Shown here: positions 43,694 to 53,600 of the stretch, piece after piece | How positions within the stretch are numbered: the first letter of the stretch is position 1 | How the letters are laid out: every line of letters begins with the position of its first letter | DNA from: Clostridium omnivorum | GTDB lineage: Bacteria; Bacillota; Clostridia; Clostridiales; Clostridiaceae | Length of the DNA: 64,000 nucleotides | Assembly (NCBI RefSeq): GCF_026012015.1 | Contig: NZ_BRXR01000001.1 | Coordinates: 3,322,728-3,386,727 of the forward strand | Direction of reading: 5' to 3' | Position numbers and translations under genes: made by a program | The notes under the pieces: model-generated | Databases searched by the model: none | What the model was told of the DNA's origin: nothing | The model's input: only the letters and a program-made list of their open reading frames with translations

Positions 43694-44038
43694 GTGATAA
43701 ATTATAATAATAAACAATACGTATGTCTTTTAGACCTGGGCTTTGAAATCATAAGGGGAAAATGGAAGGCAGTAATACTATGTCATCTTATTGAAGGACC
43801 TAAAAGATTCTTAGAATTGCAGAGAATTACCTGCGGTGTAAGTCAAAAGGTATTAAATGAGCAATTACGTGAGCTTGAGGAAGACGGTTTAATAGATAAA
43901 ATTATTTATGCTGAAGTACCCCCAAGGGTTGAATATAAGCTGACGGAAAAAGGCAGGGAGCTTGCTCCAGCATTAAAGATGATAGAGGACTGGTCAAAAA
44001 AGCATTATAGTGAATTTATACAGAATATTGAAGAATAA
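43694..44038 (+). CDS. HxlR family transcriptional regulator
   Basis: 114 residues. Full HxlR winged-helix domain: 'GKWKAVILCHLIEGPKRFLEL', 'GVSQKVLNEQLRELEEDGLIDK', 'VEYKLTEKGREL'. GTG/TTG-type start after GCAGGTG. HxlR proteins sense redox or electrophile stress. It follows the two reductases by 87 bases, with a TATAAT between, so it may be both cotranscribed and separately transcribed. Probable regulator of the pair through the ACTTTAAAGT sites. Confidence 0.88.
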   Translation: MINYNNKQYVCLLDLGFEIIRGKWKAVILCHLIEGPKRFLELQRITCGVSQKVLNEQLRELEEDGLIDKIIYAEVPPRVEYKLTEKGRELAPALKMIEDWSKKHYSEFIQNIEE

Positions 44039-44078
44039 GGAGCATAAATGAATTTACACAAATTCATTTACGCTCCTT
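44037..44078. terminator. Bidirectional terminator between hxlR and the chemoreceptor
   Basis: AAGGAGC...AAATGAATT / AAATTCATT...GCTCCTT stem. It shares the AAGGAGC/GCTCCTT ends with the terminator at 40035. Confidence 0.75.
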
Positions 44079-44081
44079 AAA

Positions 44082-46088
44082 TTATATTTTAAACATAGAA
44101 ACTATTTTTACTAGAGAATCTGACTTTTCTTTTGCTGATTGTGATAGATTTATGACCTCATAGGACATCTGTGTTATATTTGAAGCTTCCTCAGCAATAT
44201 TTGAAGCACCCTGAGCCTCATCATTAGAAGCACTTGATATTTCTTCTATTGATCTAACCATGTTCTGCATCGAAGCAAAGAGCTCTTCAGAAGTAGCACT
44301 AAAGTCAGTTACTATATCATTTACTTTCGCAGAGCTTTGGCTGAAATGTTCGCTGGTATTTACAAGGCTATCATAATCATATAGTACTCGCTTGTCTATA
44401 AACTCTAAAATTTCACCAGAGCTGGAAGAAAGATTATTTACAGCTTCTAATATCACTGCAGTAACATCTTGTATTTTAGAAACCATATTTTTTGAGTCTT
44501 CTGCCAGCTTTCTTATTTCATCAGCAACCACTGAAAAGCCCTTTCCAGCTTCACCAGCTCTTGCAGCTTCAATTGCTGCATTCAAGGCGAGCAGATTTGT
44601 TTGTGAAGTTATTTCAAGAATAGCCTCAGATAATTCATTAATTTGATTTACAGCCTTTGACTTATCAATTGCCATTTGCAGATCTATCTTTGTTTTTCCG
44701 TATATTTCAAGGGCATTTTCTTTGGAAGTCTTTGCATAATGTTTCATTTCATTACTCATGCTATTTATTTCACCTACAGTAATTGAACCCTCCTGGGCTT
44801 TTGAAGCAATTACTTCCACAGTTTTTTCAATTTCTAAGGAGGTAACATTCATTTCTTCAGTGGCTGAAGCAGTTTCTTCGGCTCCTGCAGACAGTTCTTC
44901 TGAGGTAGCTGATATTCCCTCTATATTTTTAGTAAGCTTATTCACTTCTTCATTAATATCAATAAGCATTCTGCTCACATTGGAAGATTCTTCAGCAACC
45001 TTTATTACAAGAGCCTTTAAGGACTTTTGCATTGTACTTATTGTATTTGCTAAAATACCTGTTTCATCTCTCATTTTAAGAAGCCCTTTAGGAACCTCAT
45101 AAGTAAAATCTCCTGTTGCAACAATGCTTAAACAGTCAGAGGCTGTTTTTATTGGTTTAGTAATACTTCTTGAAATCATTATTGTAATGATTATACTTAT
45201 GGCAACGAAAAAGATAAAGCTGAAACTTAATATTGTGATAAGCTCATTTATTTTTGACATTACTTCCTGCTTTGGGGCTGTTATAGCTAAGGACCAGCGG
45301 GATCCTTGCACTGGAGCAAAGCCCATGTAGTAATTAGAACCCTTGTAGTTATATTCGCCTACACCACTTTTTCCTTCTGTCATTTGTTTTATTAGTTCAG
45401 ATATAGACTTTAGTTCTGTATCTTTTTTCGCATTCTCTAAAGTATTATCCATTTTTAGTACAAGATTTTTATCTTGATTTGCTACGGTTGTACCATTATT
45501 GCTAACCATAAAAGCTGTGCCGCTTTTACCGAATTTTATATCACTAGTAAAATCGCTTAGGGCATTGCCATCACGAACAGCAATTAGTACTCCAACCACT
45601 GCATTATTATTTTTTATAGGAACTGCATAAACTAAAACTATGCTGTTATCAACCTTACTTATTAGCGGATCTGATACTTCTACTTTTCCAGCTGCTGCCC
45701 CCTTAAAATAATCCCTGTCTGCTAGATTTGCACTTTTTCCATCAGTATATTTTACATTGCCCTGTAAATCTGCAATACCCATTTTAGTATGTCCACTTCG
45801 CTTAACTTCATTTTTAAGCAGCTCAAGCTTTTCTTCTGCTGCTAGTTTATCTGTCTTTACAAATTCGCTTTCTGCTAGTGATTCAAGTGTATTAGTTTGG
45901 ACCTTTATTCCATTCTGTACAACTTCGGCGGATTCAGCTGCCATTCGGGATATAGAATCATCAATGTTGGAGCTTAAGGCACTAGTGGCTGATTTATAGG
46001 CTACATACCCAAGTCCAAGACAAATAATAATTAATAAAGATCCAAAAGATAAAAATAATTTTGTTCTGATACTTCTTAATTGCAACAT
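44082..46088 (-). CDS. Methyl-accepting chemotaxis protein with dCACHE sensor
   Basis: 668 residues: membrane helix (about 11-31), extracytoplasmic double-CACHE sensor (about 40-275, '[20 protein letters not shown]', '[22 protein letters not shown]'), second membrane helix, HAMP and a cytoplasmic signalling domain with the hairpin tip '[20 protein letters not shown]'. It sends ligand information to CheA/CheW. Ligand is unknown; dCACHE often binds amino acids or carboxylates. AAGGGGGAT precedes the start. It fits a motile cell, as does motAB. Confidence 0.92.
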   Translation of the reverse strand: MLQLRSIRTKLFLSFGSLLIIICLGLGYVAYKSATSALSSNIDDSISRMAAESAEVVQNGIKVQTNTLESLAESEFVKTDKLAAEEKLELLKNEVKRSGHTKMGIADLQGNVKYTDGKSANLADRDYFKGAAAGKVEVSDPLISKVDNSIVLVYAVPIKNNNAVVGVLIAVRDGNALSDFTSDIKFGKSGTAFMVSNNGTTVANQDKNLVLKMDNTLENAKKDTELKSISELIKQMTEGKSGVGEYNYKGSNYYMGFAPVQGSRWSLAITAPKQEVMSKINELITILSFSFIFFVAISIIITIMISRSITKPIKTASDCLSIVATGDFTYEVPKGLLKMRDETGILANTISTMQKSLKALVIKVAEESSNVSRMLIDINEEVNKLTKNIEGISATSEELSAGAEETASATEEMNVTSLEIEKTVEVIASKAQEGSITVGEINSMSNEMKHYAKTSKENALEIYGKTKIDLQMAIDKSKAVNQINELSEAILEITSQTNLLALNAAIEAARAGEAGKGFSVVADEIRKLAEDSKNMVSKIQDVTAVILEAVNNLSSSSGEILEFIDKRVLYDYDSLVNTSEHFSQSSAKVNDIVTDFSATSEELFASMQNMVRSIEEISSASNDEAQGASNIAEEASNITQMSYEVINLSQSAKEKSDSLVKIVSMFKI

Positions 46089-46362
46089 ATGATCCCCCTT
46101 TAGAATAAAATTATATTATTAAATAAAAGTAAGCAGTATAGAGCTCTACTTTTATAAAATAAGTGCATTTAAAAAATTAATCGAAAATGGAAGCATTTTA
46201 TAACTTTATATACCTTTTTGTTTTATGATATAGTAATATTAAAAAGGTTTATACCACTTTTGTGGATTTGTCATTGACTTGGTTATGACAGTTGTGTTTT
46301 ATGGCATATCTTGTCTGTTATGATAAAAATGATAACTTATTTGAATTAAGGGGGAGAGCTTT

Positions 46363-48009
46363 TTGACAGCTAGTATTACATTTGGTGAGTGCCTAAATTA
46401 TATGCTTTCAACTCTAGATATAAGCATCAGTAGATTATCTAAGGCAATTAATGTAGATAACTCACTTGTCAGCCGGTGGATTCATGGAAGTAGAATTCCC
46501 GGGTATAATACAGATCACATTGAGAATATTTCAGAATACCTTTCAAAAAATGTTCATAATACTTTTCAAGAAACTAGGTTAAATCAGCTTTTTTTCAGTG
46601 CACAGCAGAATTTTGAATTAGAAGCTAACATTAAAGAAAAAATAAAAAAGGTATTATTAGAAGCTCAAGGATATTCAATCGAAAACAAAAAAGAAAAGCA
46701 AATTGAAAAGAAAAAACATAAAAATGATAAAGAACACATATCCAAATTTACATTTTGTGAAAAGCTGAAGTTAATTGAAAAAAGCAATTCATATGAGGGT
46801 AAGCCTGTATGGAATTCCAATAATACCGCAAAATTAATGGAGTTATCAAGTGAAGATAAAATAATTTTTGGGATAGAAAATGTTATAGCTGCAAGTATTG
46901 ATTTACTTGAAACAACTGCAAAGAAAAGCTGCAGTGAAATAAGCAATACAATTTATATAACTTATTACCAGGATATAGATAGCTCGCAGCACCATGCCCT
47001 AATTAATTTGAGAGATGTACTGCTAAAGGCTATAAATAGTGGATGGAATTTGGTTCTGCTTTTAAAAATGGATGGTGATATAAATAAATTAATGGAATTT
47101 ATACACTTTTCAAGGCCACTATTTGAAACAGGAAAATTTTATCCATACTATATCAATAAATATGATAATTCCTCTTTATCTAGGGAAATTCTTGTAGTTC
47201 CAGAGATTGGTGCAGTGTCATGTTTTTCAACAAATATTCATTCAACTGTTGACTGTGCCTTTTACTTTAAAAGCAAAGCTGCTATCAAAACTTTCATAGA
47301 TTGTTATAATGTGATTTTAACTAATGAGGCGAGCCCATTAATAACCTATTATTCTTCTGAAAATAGTATAGATTATGGACTTTGTTTAACTGAGTGTGAA
47401 GAAAACATAGGTAATAGATTTTTATACAAATATTCCTTTAGTATGGTTACAATGCATGAACATTTATACAAGAAACTCTTAAAAAGGAAAAAGTTTTCTA
47501 CGGATGAAATGCTGATGGAATTGGAGATTTATAGAAGGCGATTAAGTTCATTTTTGTCCAATGTACAGATTTATGAATATAAGGACATATATATGGAAGA
47601 TTCTATTAGGATGCTAATAAAAAACAGGCAGTTTTATTATTATAATTATTCAGGTGTTCAGATTATGGAATTGGAAGCTGAGGACATAATTGAGTATTTA
47701 GAAAATGTGATCTACCTTCTTAAAACCCACAATAACTACAATATTGCATTCATATCTAGAGGTGATGTGAAAAACCACAATTTAAATTGTGTGGTTAAGG
47801 ATAGGAAAGCAGTGCTGTTTGAATGTTATGAACCTTCAAAAAACATAGCAAAGGTGCAGTTGTCCATAGAAGAACCTACTATAGTTAAAGCTTTTTACAG
47901 GTATTTTGAAGAAATCTGGAAGCATATCGCTCCTGTAAATAATGATAAAAATGAAATTATTAAGTGGCTTGAAAGTCAAATAAATGTACTTAAAAAAATG
48001 GTCAGTTAA
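46363..48009 (+). CDS. Large XRE-like helix-turn-helix protein of unknown class
   Basis: 548 residues, TTG start seven bases after GGGGGAG. N-terminal helix-turn-helix: 'ISISRLSKAINVDNSLVSRWIHGSR', typical of XRE folds. A Lys/Glu-rich linker (about 105-135) precedes a long C-terminal region with mixed structure and no motif I know. It includes 'IEYLENVIYLLKTHNNYNI' and 'YYNYSGVQIMELE'. It may be a sensor-effector regulator. It is divergent from the chemoreceptor. Distantly similar in layout, not in sequence, to the 335-residue protein at 19727. Confidence 0.6.
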   Translation: MTASITFGECLNYMLSTLDISISRLSKAINVDNSLVSRWIHGSRIPGYNTDHIENISEYLSKNVHNTFQETRLNQLFFSAQQNFELEANIKEKIKKVLLEAQGYSIENKKEKQIEKKKHKNDKEHISKFTFCEKLKLIEKSNSYEGKPVWNSNNTAKLMELSSEDKIIFGIENVIAASIDLLETTAKKSCSEISNTIYITYYQDIDSSQHHALINLRDVLLKAINSGWNLVLLLKMDGDINKLMEFIHFSRPLFETGKFYPYYINKYDNSSLSREILVVPEIGAVSCFSTNIHSTVDCAFYFKSKAAIKTFIDCYNVILTNEASPLITYYSSENSIDYGLCLTECEENIGNRFLYKYSFSMVTMHEHLYKKLLKRKKFSTDEMLMELEIYRRRLSSFLSNVQIYEYKDIYMEDSIRMLIKNRQFYYYNYSGVQIMELEAEDIIEYLENVIYLLKTHNNYNIAFISRGDVKNHNLNCVVKDRKAVLFECYEPSKNIAKVQLSIEEPTIVKAFYRYFEEIWKHIAPVNNDKNEIIKWLESQINVLKKMVS

Positions 48010-48014
48010 AAAAT

Positions 48015-48056
48015 CAGCGTAGACAGATTTGTATTTTAAATCTATCTACGCTTTTT
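48015..48056. terminator. Bidirectional terminator before alaX
   Basis: AGCGTAGA-AGATTT / AAATCT-TCTACGCT stem with TTTTTAT on the plus side. Confidence 0.8.
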
Positions 48057-48059
48057 ATT

Positions 48060-49259
48060 CTACAACATATTTTTTAGCTTCATGACAGCGTAATCAATAA
48101 CACTGCTTAAATTACTGTTGTTTTTGCCAGCACCTTGCGCAAGAGATTTGCTACCGCCGCCTTTGCCGTCAATAAGGGTTATGGCATCCTTTAATAAGTC
48201 ATTCATGCTTAAGTCCTTTAGATTTTTAGAGCAGGTGAAAATTAAATTTGCTCTATCCTCAGAAGTTACAGCTATAAGGCTTACCACATTATCCTTTTCT
48301 GTAAGCTTTGAACTAAGCTTGCTTATATATTTTGCATCCTCATTGTGATATATTCTGTTTACTATAGTTATATCCTTTGTCTTGCCGGATTCCTCAAGTA
48401 TTTCCTTTACTTGAAAATCCTGAAGTTGAGCTTGAAGGTTTTTATTTTCTTCTTTTAGTACTCTTAAGTCACTATCTAAATTCTTAATAGCTTTTATGGA
48501 ATCTTCTTCATTGCTGTTTAGATATCTGCATATAGTTTCAGAGAATCTATCCTTTTTAAAATTATCATCTATGGCACGGTTTCCTGCTAAAAACTCAATT
48601 CTTGTGGCGCCCTTGTATTTTTCCCATCTTTTTATCTTTATAAGTCTAAGCTCAATGGTTGAACTAGGATGTACACCGCAGCAGGCATTTATATCTAAGT
48701 TTTCAATTTGGACTATTCTTATCTGCTCGTCAGTATTTGGAAGTGCACGTCTAAGCTTATAATTTTTAAGTTCCTTCCTAGAAGGAGTTATAAAGTTAAC
48801 CTTTAAATTTTCACCTATATGTATATTGGCTAGTCTTTCAGCTTCTCTTACCTGCTCTTCAGTTAAAATACCTTCAATGTCTACAGTACTAATGTCTTTT
48901 CCTAAGTGAAAGCCGCAGGTATTAGCCTTAAATAAGGAGAAGAAGCAGCCTGAAAGTACGTGTTGACCTAAATGCTGCTGCATTCCATCTACACGCCTAG
49001 CCCAATCAATAGAGCACTTTACATTGTGTATTTTCATAGGCTTTTTTTCCATTACGTGATATATTGTTCCATGCTCTTCGTACACATCTATAACTTCATT
49101 ATTTTCTATAAAACCTAGATCACAAAATTGACCACCTCCACCAGGAAAAAAAGCAGTCTTGTCTAAAATCACATGAAATTTGCCATCTATCTCTTTTACA
49201 TCAATAATTTCTGCTGTGAAGTCCTTGATATATTGACTTTCGTAAAATAGTTTTTCCAT
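48060..49259 (-). CDS. alaX: Alanyl-tRNA editing protein AlaX (long form with DHHA1)
   Basis: About 399 residues from ATG 49257-49259 (GAGGTG upstream). It hydrolyses mischarged Ser- or Gly-tRNA-Ala. 'TAFFPGGGGQFCDLG' is the tRNA-facing loop; zinc ligands are the His pair in 'QQHLGQHVLSG' and Cys/His in 'NACCGVHPSST'. The C-terminal third ('DGKGGGSKSLAQGAG') is a DHHA1 domain as in AlaRS, defining the long AlaX form. No aminoacylation domain. Free-standing gene. Confidence 0.9.
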   Translation of the reverse strand: MEKLFYESQYIKDFTAEIIDVKEIDGKFHVILDKTAFFPGGGGQFCDLGFIENNEVIDVYEEHGTIYHVMEKKPMKIHNVKCSIDWARRVDGMQQHLGQHVLSGCFFSLFKANTCGFHLGKDISTVDIEGILTEEQVREAERLANIHIGENLKVNFITPSRKELKNYKLRRALPNTDEQIRIVQIENLDINACCGVHPSSTIELRLIKIKRWEKYKGATRIEFLAGNRAIDDNFKKDRFSETICRYLNSNEEDSIKAIKNLDSDLRVLKEENKNLQAQLQDFQVKEILEESGKTKDITIVNRIYHNEDAKYISKLSSKLTEKDNVVSLIAVTSEDRANLIFTCSKNLKDLSMNDLLKDAITLIDGKGGGSKSLAQGAGKNNSNLSSVIDYAVMKLKNML

Positions 49260-49418
49260 TATATTCACCTCGTAAGTATATCTTAATTAATATCCTCTTT
49301 AATAAATAATAATTCAATGTATAGTAATATTACAAGTAAAATAGAGTAAATACTTTTAATATGATATTATTAAATTATATAAAAATAGTTAAATAACAAA
49401 TTTATAGGAGAGCAAAAG

Positions 49419-49790
49419 ATGGAGAGTACAGTTTTTAAAAAGATGAAACTAAAAGAAGGTACTACAGGAGTTTACCTATATGCTCCAGAAGAATACATAG
49501 CAATGACAAAGGAGCAGAGCATAGTTGATTTTAGTGAATGTGAAAAATATGGCTTTGTGCACCTATTTGTAACCTCAAAGCAGGACTATTTGGATAGAAT
49601 TAATGAGGCTATATCATTATTAGGTGAAAATGGAGTACTTTGGATTTCCTATCCAAAATCGGATAGAAAGAATAAGTATGATATAAATAGGGATGTATTA
49701 TTTGCTACAACTCAAGAAATTGGCTACATTGCCTGCAGCAGTGCAGCGCTTGATGAGAAGTGGTCTGCAATGAGATTTAAAAAGATGTAG
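49419..49790 (+). CDS. DUF3052-like small protein
   Basis: 123 residues, start after TAGGAGAG. 'GVLWISYPKSDRKNKYDINRD' followed by 'DEKWSAMRF' is the pattern of DUF3052-like proteins of unknown function. Mixed alpha/beta, no membrane segment. It has its own terminator. Confidence 0.7.
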   Translation: MESTVFKKMKLKEGTTGVYLYAPEEYIAMTKEQSIVDFSECEKYGFVHLFVTSKQDYLDRINEAISLLGENGVLWISYPKSDRKNKYDINRDVLFATTQEIGYIACSSAALDEKWSAMRFKKM

Positions 49791-49820
49791 TTCTAAAGCT
49801 TTTTATGAAAAGCATATTTT

Positions 49821-49862
49821 AAAGATCTGTTTAGTTATGATGTAGACTAAAACAGGTCTTTA
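49821..49862 (+). terminator. Terminator after the DUF3052-like gene
   Basis: AAAGATCTGTTTAGT / ACTAAAACAGGTCTTT stem with one bulge and a T-rich tail. From 49863 to 50038 I see only AT-rich sequence. Confidence 0.7.
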
Positions 49863-50038
49863 TTTTATTGTTTTTGAATAGATTAAACTGTACAAATGAG
49901 CCAGAATGGAAAAGGTTTTCCTATATGCAGTCGCCAAGTTTTTACAACAATTCAGAAAAGTGGTTAAAAGCCAAAAGAATTTGGAAAAAGAATTAAAAAT
50001 AGTTGGTAAAATATATTTAATTCTTTTAGAATTGGTGG

Positions 50039-50088
50039 TATAATTCAAATATACGTAACGTGTGTTATGTTTGTTAGAAAATTAACAT
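50039..50088 (+). promoter_or_regulatory. hypB promoter region with a Rex-like operator
   Basis: TATAAT at 50039-50044, with a weak -35. At 50071-50088, TTGTTAGAAAATTAACAT matches 12 of 14 fixed positions of the clostridial Rex box TTGTTAANNNNTTAACAA. Between them ACGTAAC/GTTATGT (50053-50070) forms a second imperfect inverted repeat. Rex is an NADH-sensing repressor of fermentative and hydrogen-related genes, so this would tie the unit to redox state. Confidence 0.55.
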
Positions 50089-50124
50089 GCAGAAAAAATT
50101 AGTATGAAATGGAGGAAAGATGAT

Positions 50125-50796
50125 ATGGATAAATACAAGGTTATTGAGATTAAGCAAAGTGTTTTTGAAAATAACGATAGACAAGCAGATTTGCTTAGAA
50201 AACAATTAAAAGAAGAAAAGACCTTTTTGTTAAATTTAATGTCATCACCAGGTTCAGGAAAGACAACTACCTTAAAAAGAACAATTGAAGCTTTGAAGGA
50301 CGAAATGAGAATTGGGGTTATGGAGGCGGACATTGATTCAGATGTGGACGCAAATACTATCTCAAAAACAGGTGCAAAGGTAATACAACTGCATACAGGC
50401 GGAATGTGCCATCTAGATGCAGATATGACTAAACAAGGTCTTGAAGCACTTGGAACTGAAGATGTTGACATTGCAATACTAGAGAACGTTGGAAACCTAG
50501 TATGCCCAGCAGAGTTTGATACTGGTGCATCAAAGAACGCTATGATTTTAAGCGTACCAGAGGGAGACGACAAGCCTCTAAAATATCCACTAATGTTTTC
50601 AATAGTTGATGTACTTTTAATTAACAAAATTGATGCTATAAGCATTTTTGACTTTGATTTTAAAGCGGTAGAAGAACGTGTGAAAAAATTAAATCCTAAT
50701 ATCAAGGTTATACCTATATCAGCTAAGACAGGTGAAGGAATTGACCAGTGGGCTAATTGGCTTCGCAGCGAAGTTAAAAATTGGAATGAAAAATAA
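50125..50796 (+). CDS. hypB: Nickel-insertion GTPase HypB
   Basis: About 223 residues from ATG 50125 (GGAGG nine bases upstream). P-loop 'SSPGSGKTT' (about 41-49), 'EADIDSDVDA', metal-site Cys-His in 'GGMCHLDADM', second Cys in 'CPAEFDTGA', and NKID base recognition. It lacks the N-terminal His-rich stretch and Cys motif of nickel-storing HypB, so it is a pure GTPase form. It hands nickel to [NiFe] enzymes with HypA, which is encoded two genes on. Confidence 0.93.
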   Translation: MDKYKVIEIKQSVFENNDRQADLLRKQLKEEKTFLLNLMSSPGSGKTTTLKRTIEALKDEMRIGVMEADIDSDVDANTISKTGAKVIQLHTGGMCHLDADMTKQGLEALGTEDVDIAILENVGNLVCPAEFDTGASKNAMILSVPEGDDKPLKYPLMFSIVDVLLINKIDAISIFDFDFKAVEERVKKLNPNIKVIPISAKTGEGIDQWANWLRSEVKNWNEK

Positions 50797-50834
50797 TTAT
50801 ATAATGTAATATTATCTTGGGGGGAAATAATAAG

Positions 50835-53504
50835 ATGGTAAAGAAAAAAGTACTCGAAATGGCCAATAAAATAGCTGCTGGTATCACTGGCGGACTAGTA
50901 AAAGTAAAACCAGAAGATCCGGAATATAGAATTTTTGAGCCGCTTGTTACTGATGAAATGGCAGAAGTAGCACTTTGTCTTGAAATAAGAAAATTTAAAA
51001 CTGTACAGGAAGTCGCTGCAAAATGCGGAAAACCAGCTGCAGAAGTAGAAAAAATGTTGTATCAAATGGCTGTAGATGGTGTTATTAAATTAGAAACAGT
51101 TGATGGTGTTGATCAGTATTGTCTTGAGCTTTTCGTTCCAGGATGTATGGAATACATGGTAGATAAAAAAGAAAACTTGGAGAAGTACCCAGTAATTGGT
51201 GAGTGTTTTGAAGAATATACAAGAAAATTAGGTGCATTAATGGCAGGAAATATTCCAGTTGGACTAGGTGTAATGAGAGTTATTCCAGTTCAAAGCGCTA
51301 TTGATGGAGATACAAGAAAGGCTTCTTATGAAGAAATAGAATACCTTCTTAATAAATATGATCTTTTTGCTGTTACAGATTGTGCATGCCGTGCATCCAT
51401 GAGAGTAATTGGACAAGGTTGTGGACATAGAGTTGAAGACATATGCCTTAGACTAGGACCAGCTGCTGAATACTATATTCGTACAGGAAAAGGCAAAGAA
51501 GTTACTAGGGAAGAAGCTAGGGAAATTTGTTTACAGGCTGAAAAAGAAGGACTAATGCATCAAATACCTAATTTATCAGGACCAGGAAATGCACTTGCTA
51601 TTTGTAATTGTTGTGGATGCTCTTGCTTTGGACTAAGAAATGCAAATCTTTATAGAAACCCTGATTGGTCTAGATCAAACTATGTTTCACAAGTAGATAC
51701 AGAAAAGTGTGTTGCTTGCGGAGAGTGTGTAGAAAACTGCCCATCAAATGCATTAACCTTAGGACAAAAATTATGTTCAAAGGACCCTGTTGAAGCTCCT
51801 AAACAAAAAGATACTCCATATGATACTAAATGGGGAAAAGATAAATGGAATTTTGATTATCGTCATCGTAAGGTTGTTGATGATGGTGGAACAAGCCCAT
51901 GTAAAACTGGATGTCCAGCTCATATAGCAGTTCAAGGATATATTAAGATGGCATCACAAGGAAGATATAGAGATGCACTTGAGCTTATAAAGAAAGAAAA
52001 TCCACTACCAGCAATTTGCGGACGTATCTGCCCAAGAAAGTGTGAAGCTGTTTGTACAAGAGGAGACGTGGATGAGCCACTAGCAGTTGATGAAGTTAAA
52101 AAGTTCATTGCTGATCAAGATATGAAAGCAGAACATCGCTATGTACCTGAAAAAATGGTAAAAAGATCAGGAAAAATTGCTGTAGTAGGTGCAGGCCCTG
52201 CAGGACTTTCATGTGCTTATTTCTTAGCTGTTGATGGATATGAAGTAACAGTGTTTGAAAAGCAAAAGAAGCTTGGTGGTATGTTAACACTTGGAATACC
52301 TTCCTTCAGACTTGAAAAAGAAGTAGTTGAATCAGAAATAGATGTACTTAAAGAACTAGGAGTGGAATTTAAGACAGGAGTTGAGGTAGGCAAGGATGTA
52401 ACAATTCCTGAATTAAGAAAGCAAGGATATAATGCCTTTTATTTAGCAATAGGTGCTCAAGCTGGTAGAGGCCTCGGACTTGAAGGTGAAAATTCTGAAG
52501 GCGTAATAACTGGTGTTGAATTCTTACGTAGAGTAAACTTAGGTGAAGATCTAAGATTAGAAGGACCTACAGTTGTTATAGGTGGAGGAAATGTTGCTAT
52601 AGACGTTGCTAGAACCGCTGAGAGAATTGGCGCTTCAGCTGTAGATATGTTCTGCTTAGAGAGCAGAGTAGAAATGCCTGCGCTTGATGAAGAAATTGAA
52701 GAAGCAGAAGCAGAAGGAATTGTTATAAACAATTCATGGGGTCCAAAGAGAATTATAGTTGAAAATGGGCATGTGGTAGGAGTAGAGTTCAAAAAGTGTA
52801 TTTCCGTTTTTGATGAAAATAAGAGATTTAATCCTAAATTCGATGAAAATACAACAAAGATAGTAAAAGCAAGTAATGTACTGCTTTCAGTTGGTCAAGG
52901 AATAGATTGGGGTAACCTACTAGAAGGCTCCAAGATTGAATTAAATCCAAATAAGACAATAAAAGCTGACCCAGTAACCTATCAAACTGGTGAGGAAGAT
53001 GTATTTGCAGGCGGAGATGCTTTAACTGGACCAAAATTTGCTATCGATGCAATTGCGCTTGGAAAGCAAGGTTATATTTCAATTCATCGTTATGTTCATG
53101 GAGACAGTTTGACCTTAGTTAGAGAAAGGGAATACCACGCTCTTGATAAAGAAAACCTAGACATGGCTGGATATGATCGTTTACCTAGACAAAGAGCACT
53201 TCATGTAGAAGGAGATACATCAAAAGTAAGCTTTAAGGATACCCGTGTTACCTTTACTGAAGAGCAGGTTAAGAAGGAAACAGAGCGTTGCCTTGGCTGT
53301 GGTGCTACAGTTGTGGATCAATACCAATGTGTAGGCTGTGGAGTTTGTACTACTAAATGTAAATTTGATGCAATTTCATTGGTTAGAAAATATGATGCAG
53401 CTGGTTCAGATATTGATCATATGAAACCTATAGTTATAAAACACGTTATCAAACGTCAAGGAAGAATTGCAATGAAAAATGTGAAGAGGCTTTTTACAAA
53501 ATAG
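50835..53504 (+). CDS. Large FAD/NAD(P) oxidoreductase with ferredoxin domains
   Basis: About 889 residues from ATG 50835 (TTGGGGGG upstream). Domains in order: a winged-helix-like N-terminus (about 1-110), a Cys-rich region with 'DCACRAS' and 'CNCCGCSCF', a 4Fe-4S ferredoxin 'CVACGECVENCPSNAL' (about 293-308), a GltD-like FAD/NAD(P) module with 'CGRICPRKCEAVC', GAGPAGL (about 450) and GGGNVA (about 583), and a C-terminal ferredoxin with 'CVGCGVCTTKCKF'. No catalytic glutamate synthase part. It likely shuttles electrons between NAD(P)H and ferredoxin or a partner. It sits between hypB and hypA. Confidence 0.85.
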   Translation: MVKKKVLEMANKIAAGITGGLVKVKPEDPEYRIFEPLVTDEMAEVALCLEIRKFKTVQEVAAKCGKPAAEVEKMLYQMAVDGVIKLETVDGVDQYCLELFVPGCMEYMVDKKENLEKYPVIGECFEEYTRKLGALMAGNIPVGLGVMRVIPVQSAIDGDTRKASYEEIEYLLNKYDLFAVTDCACRASMRVIGQGCGHRVEDICLRLGPAAEYYIRTGKGKEVTREEAREICLQAEKEGLMHQIPNLSGPGNALAICNCCGCSCFGLRNANLYRNPDWSRSNYVSQVDTEKCVACGECVENCPSNALTLGQKLCSKDPVEAPKQKDTPYDTKWGKDKWNFDYRHRKVVDDGGTSPCKTGCPAHIAVQGYIKMASQGRYRDALELIKKENPLPAICGRICPRKCEAVCTRGDVDEPLAVDEVKKFIADQDMKAEHRYVPEKMVKRSGKIAVVGAGPAGLSCAYFLAVDGYEVTVFEKQKKLGGMLTLGIPSFRLEKEVVESEIDVLKELGVEFKTGVEVGKDVTIPELRKQGYNAFYLAIGAQAGRGLGLEGENSEGVITGVEFLRRVNLGEDLRLEGPTVVIGGGNVAIDVARTAERIGASAVDMFCLESRVEMPALDEEIEEAEAEGIVINNSWGPKRIIVENGHVVGVEFKKCISVFDENKRFNPKFDENTTKIVKASNVLLSVGQGIDWGNLLEGSKIELNPNKTIKADPVTYQTGEEDVFAGGDALTGPKFAIDAIALGKQGYISIHRYVHGDSLTLVREREYHALDKENLDMAGYDRLPRQRALHVEGDTSKVSFKDTRVTFTEEQVKKETERCLGCGATVVDQYQCVGCGVCTTKCKFDAISLVRKYDAAGSDIDHMKPIVIKHVIKRQGRIAMKNVKRLFTK

Positions 53505-53544
53505 AAAGATAACGAAGGTTAATAGACTATTAAAGTTAATAATT

Positions 53545-53568
53545 ACGGGGGAGCAGGAGTTCTCCCGT
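53545..53568 (+). terminator. Intercistronic hairpin before hypA
   Basis: ACGGGGGA / TCTCCCGT stem with an 8-base loop and a weak T-tail. It may reduce hypA expression relative to the upstream genes rather than fully stop transcription. Confidence 0.5.
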
Positions 53569-53600
53569 TCTTTATACTCTGATAAGAGAGGTGATTTAAT

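Noticed and set aside
44758-45102. 114-codon plus-strand ORF opposite the chemoreceptor
   Set aside because: A Ser-rich antisense reading of the HAMP and signalling region, without ribosome binding site.
50082-50705. 207-codon minus-strand ORF opposite hypB
   Set aside because: It mirrors the hypB coding frame, is Ser/Leu-rich without any known motif, and has no ribosome binding site. The plus-strand HypB motifs are unmistakable.
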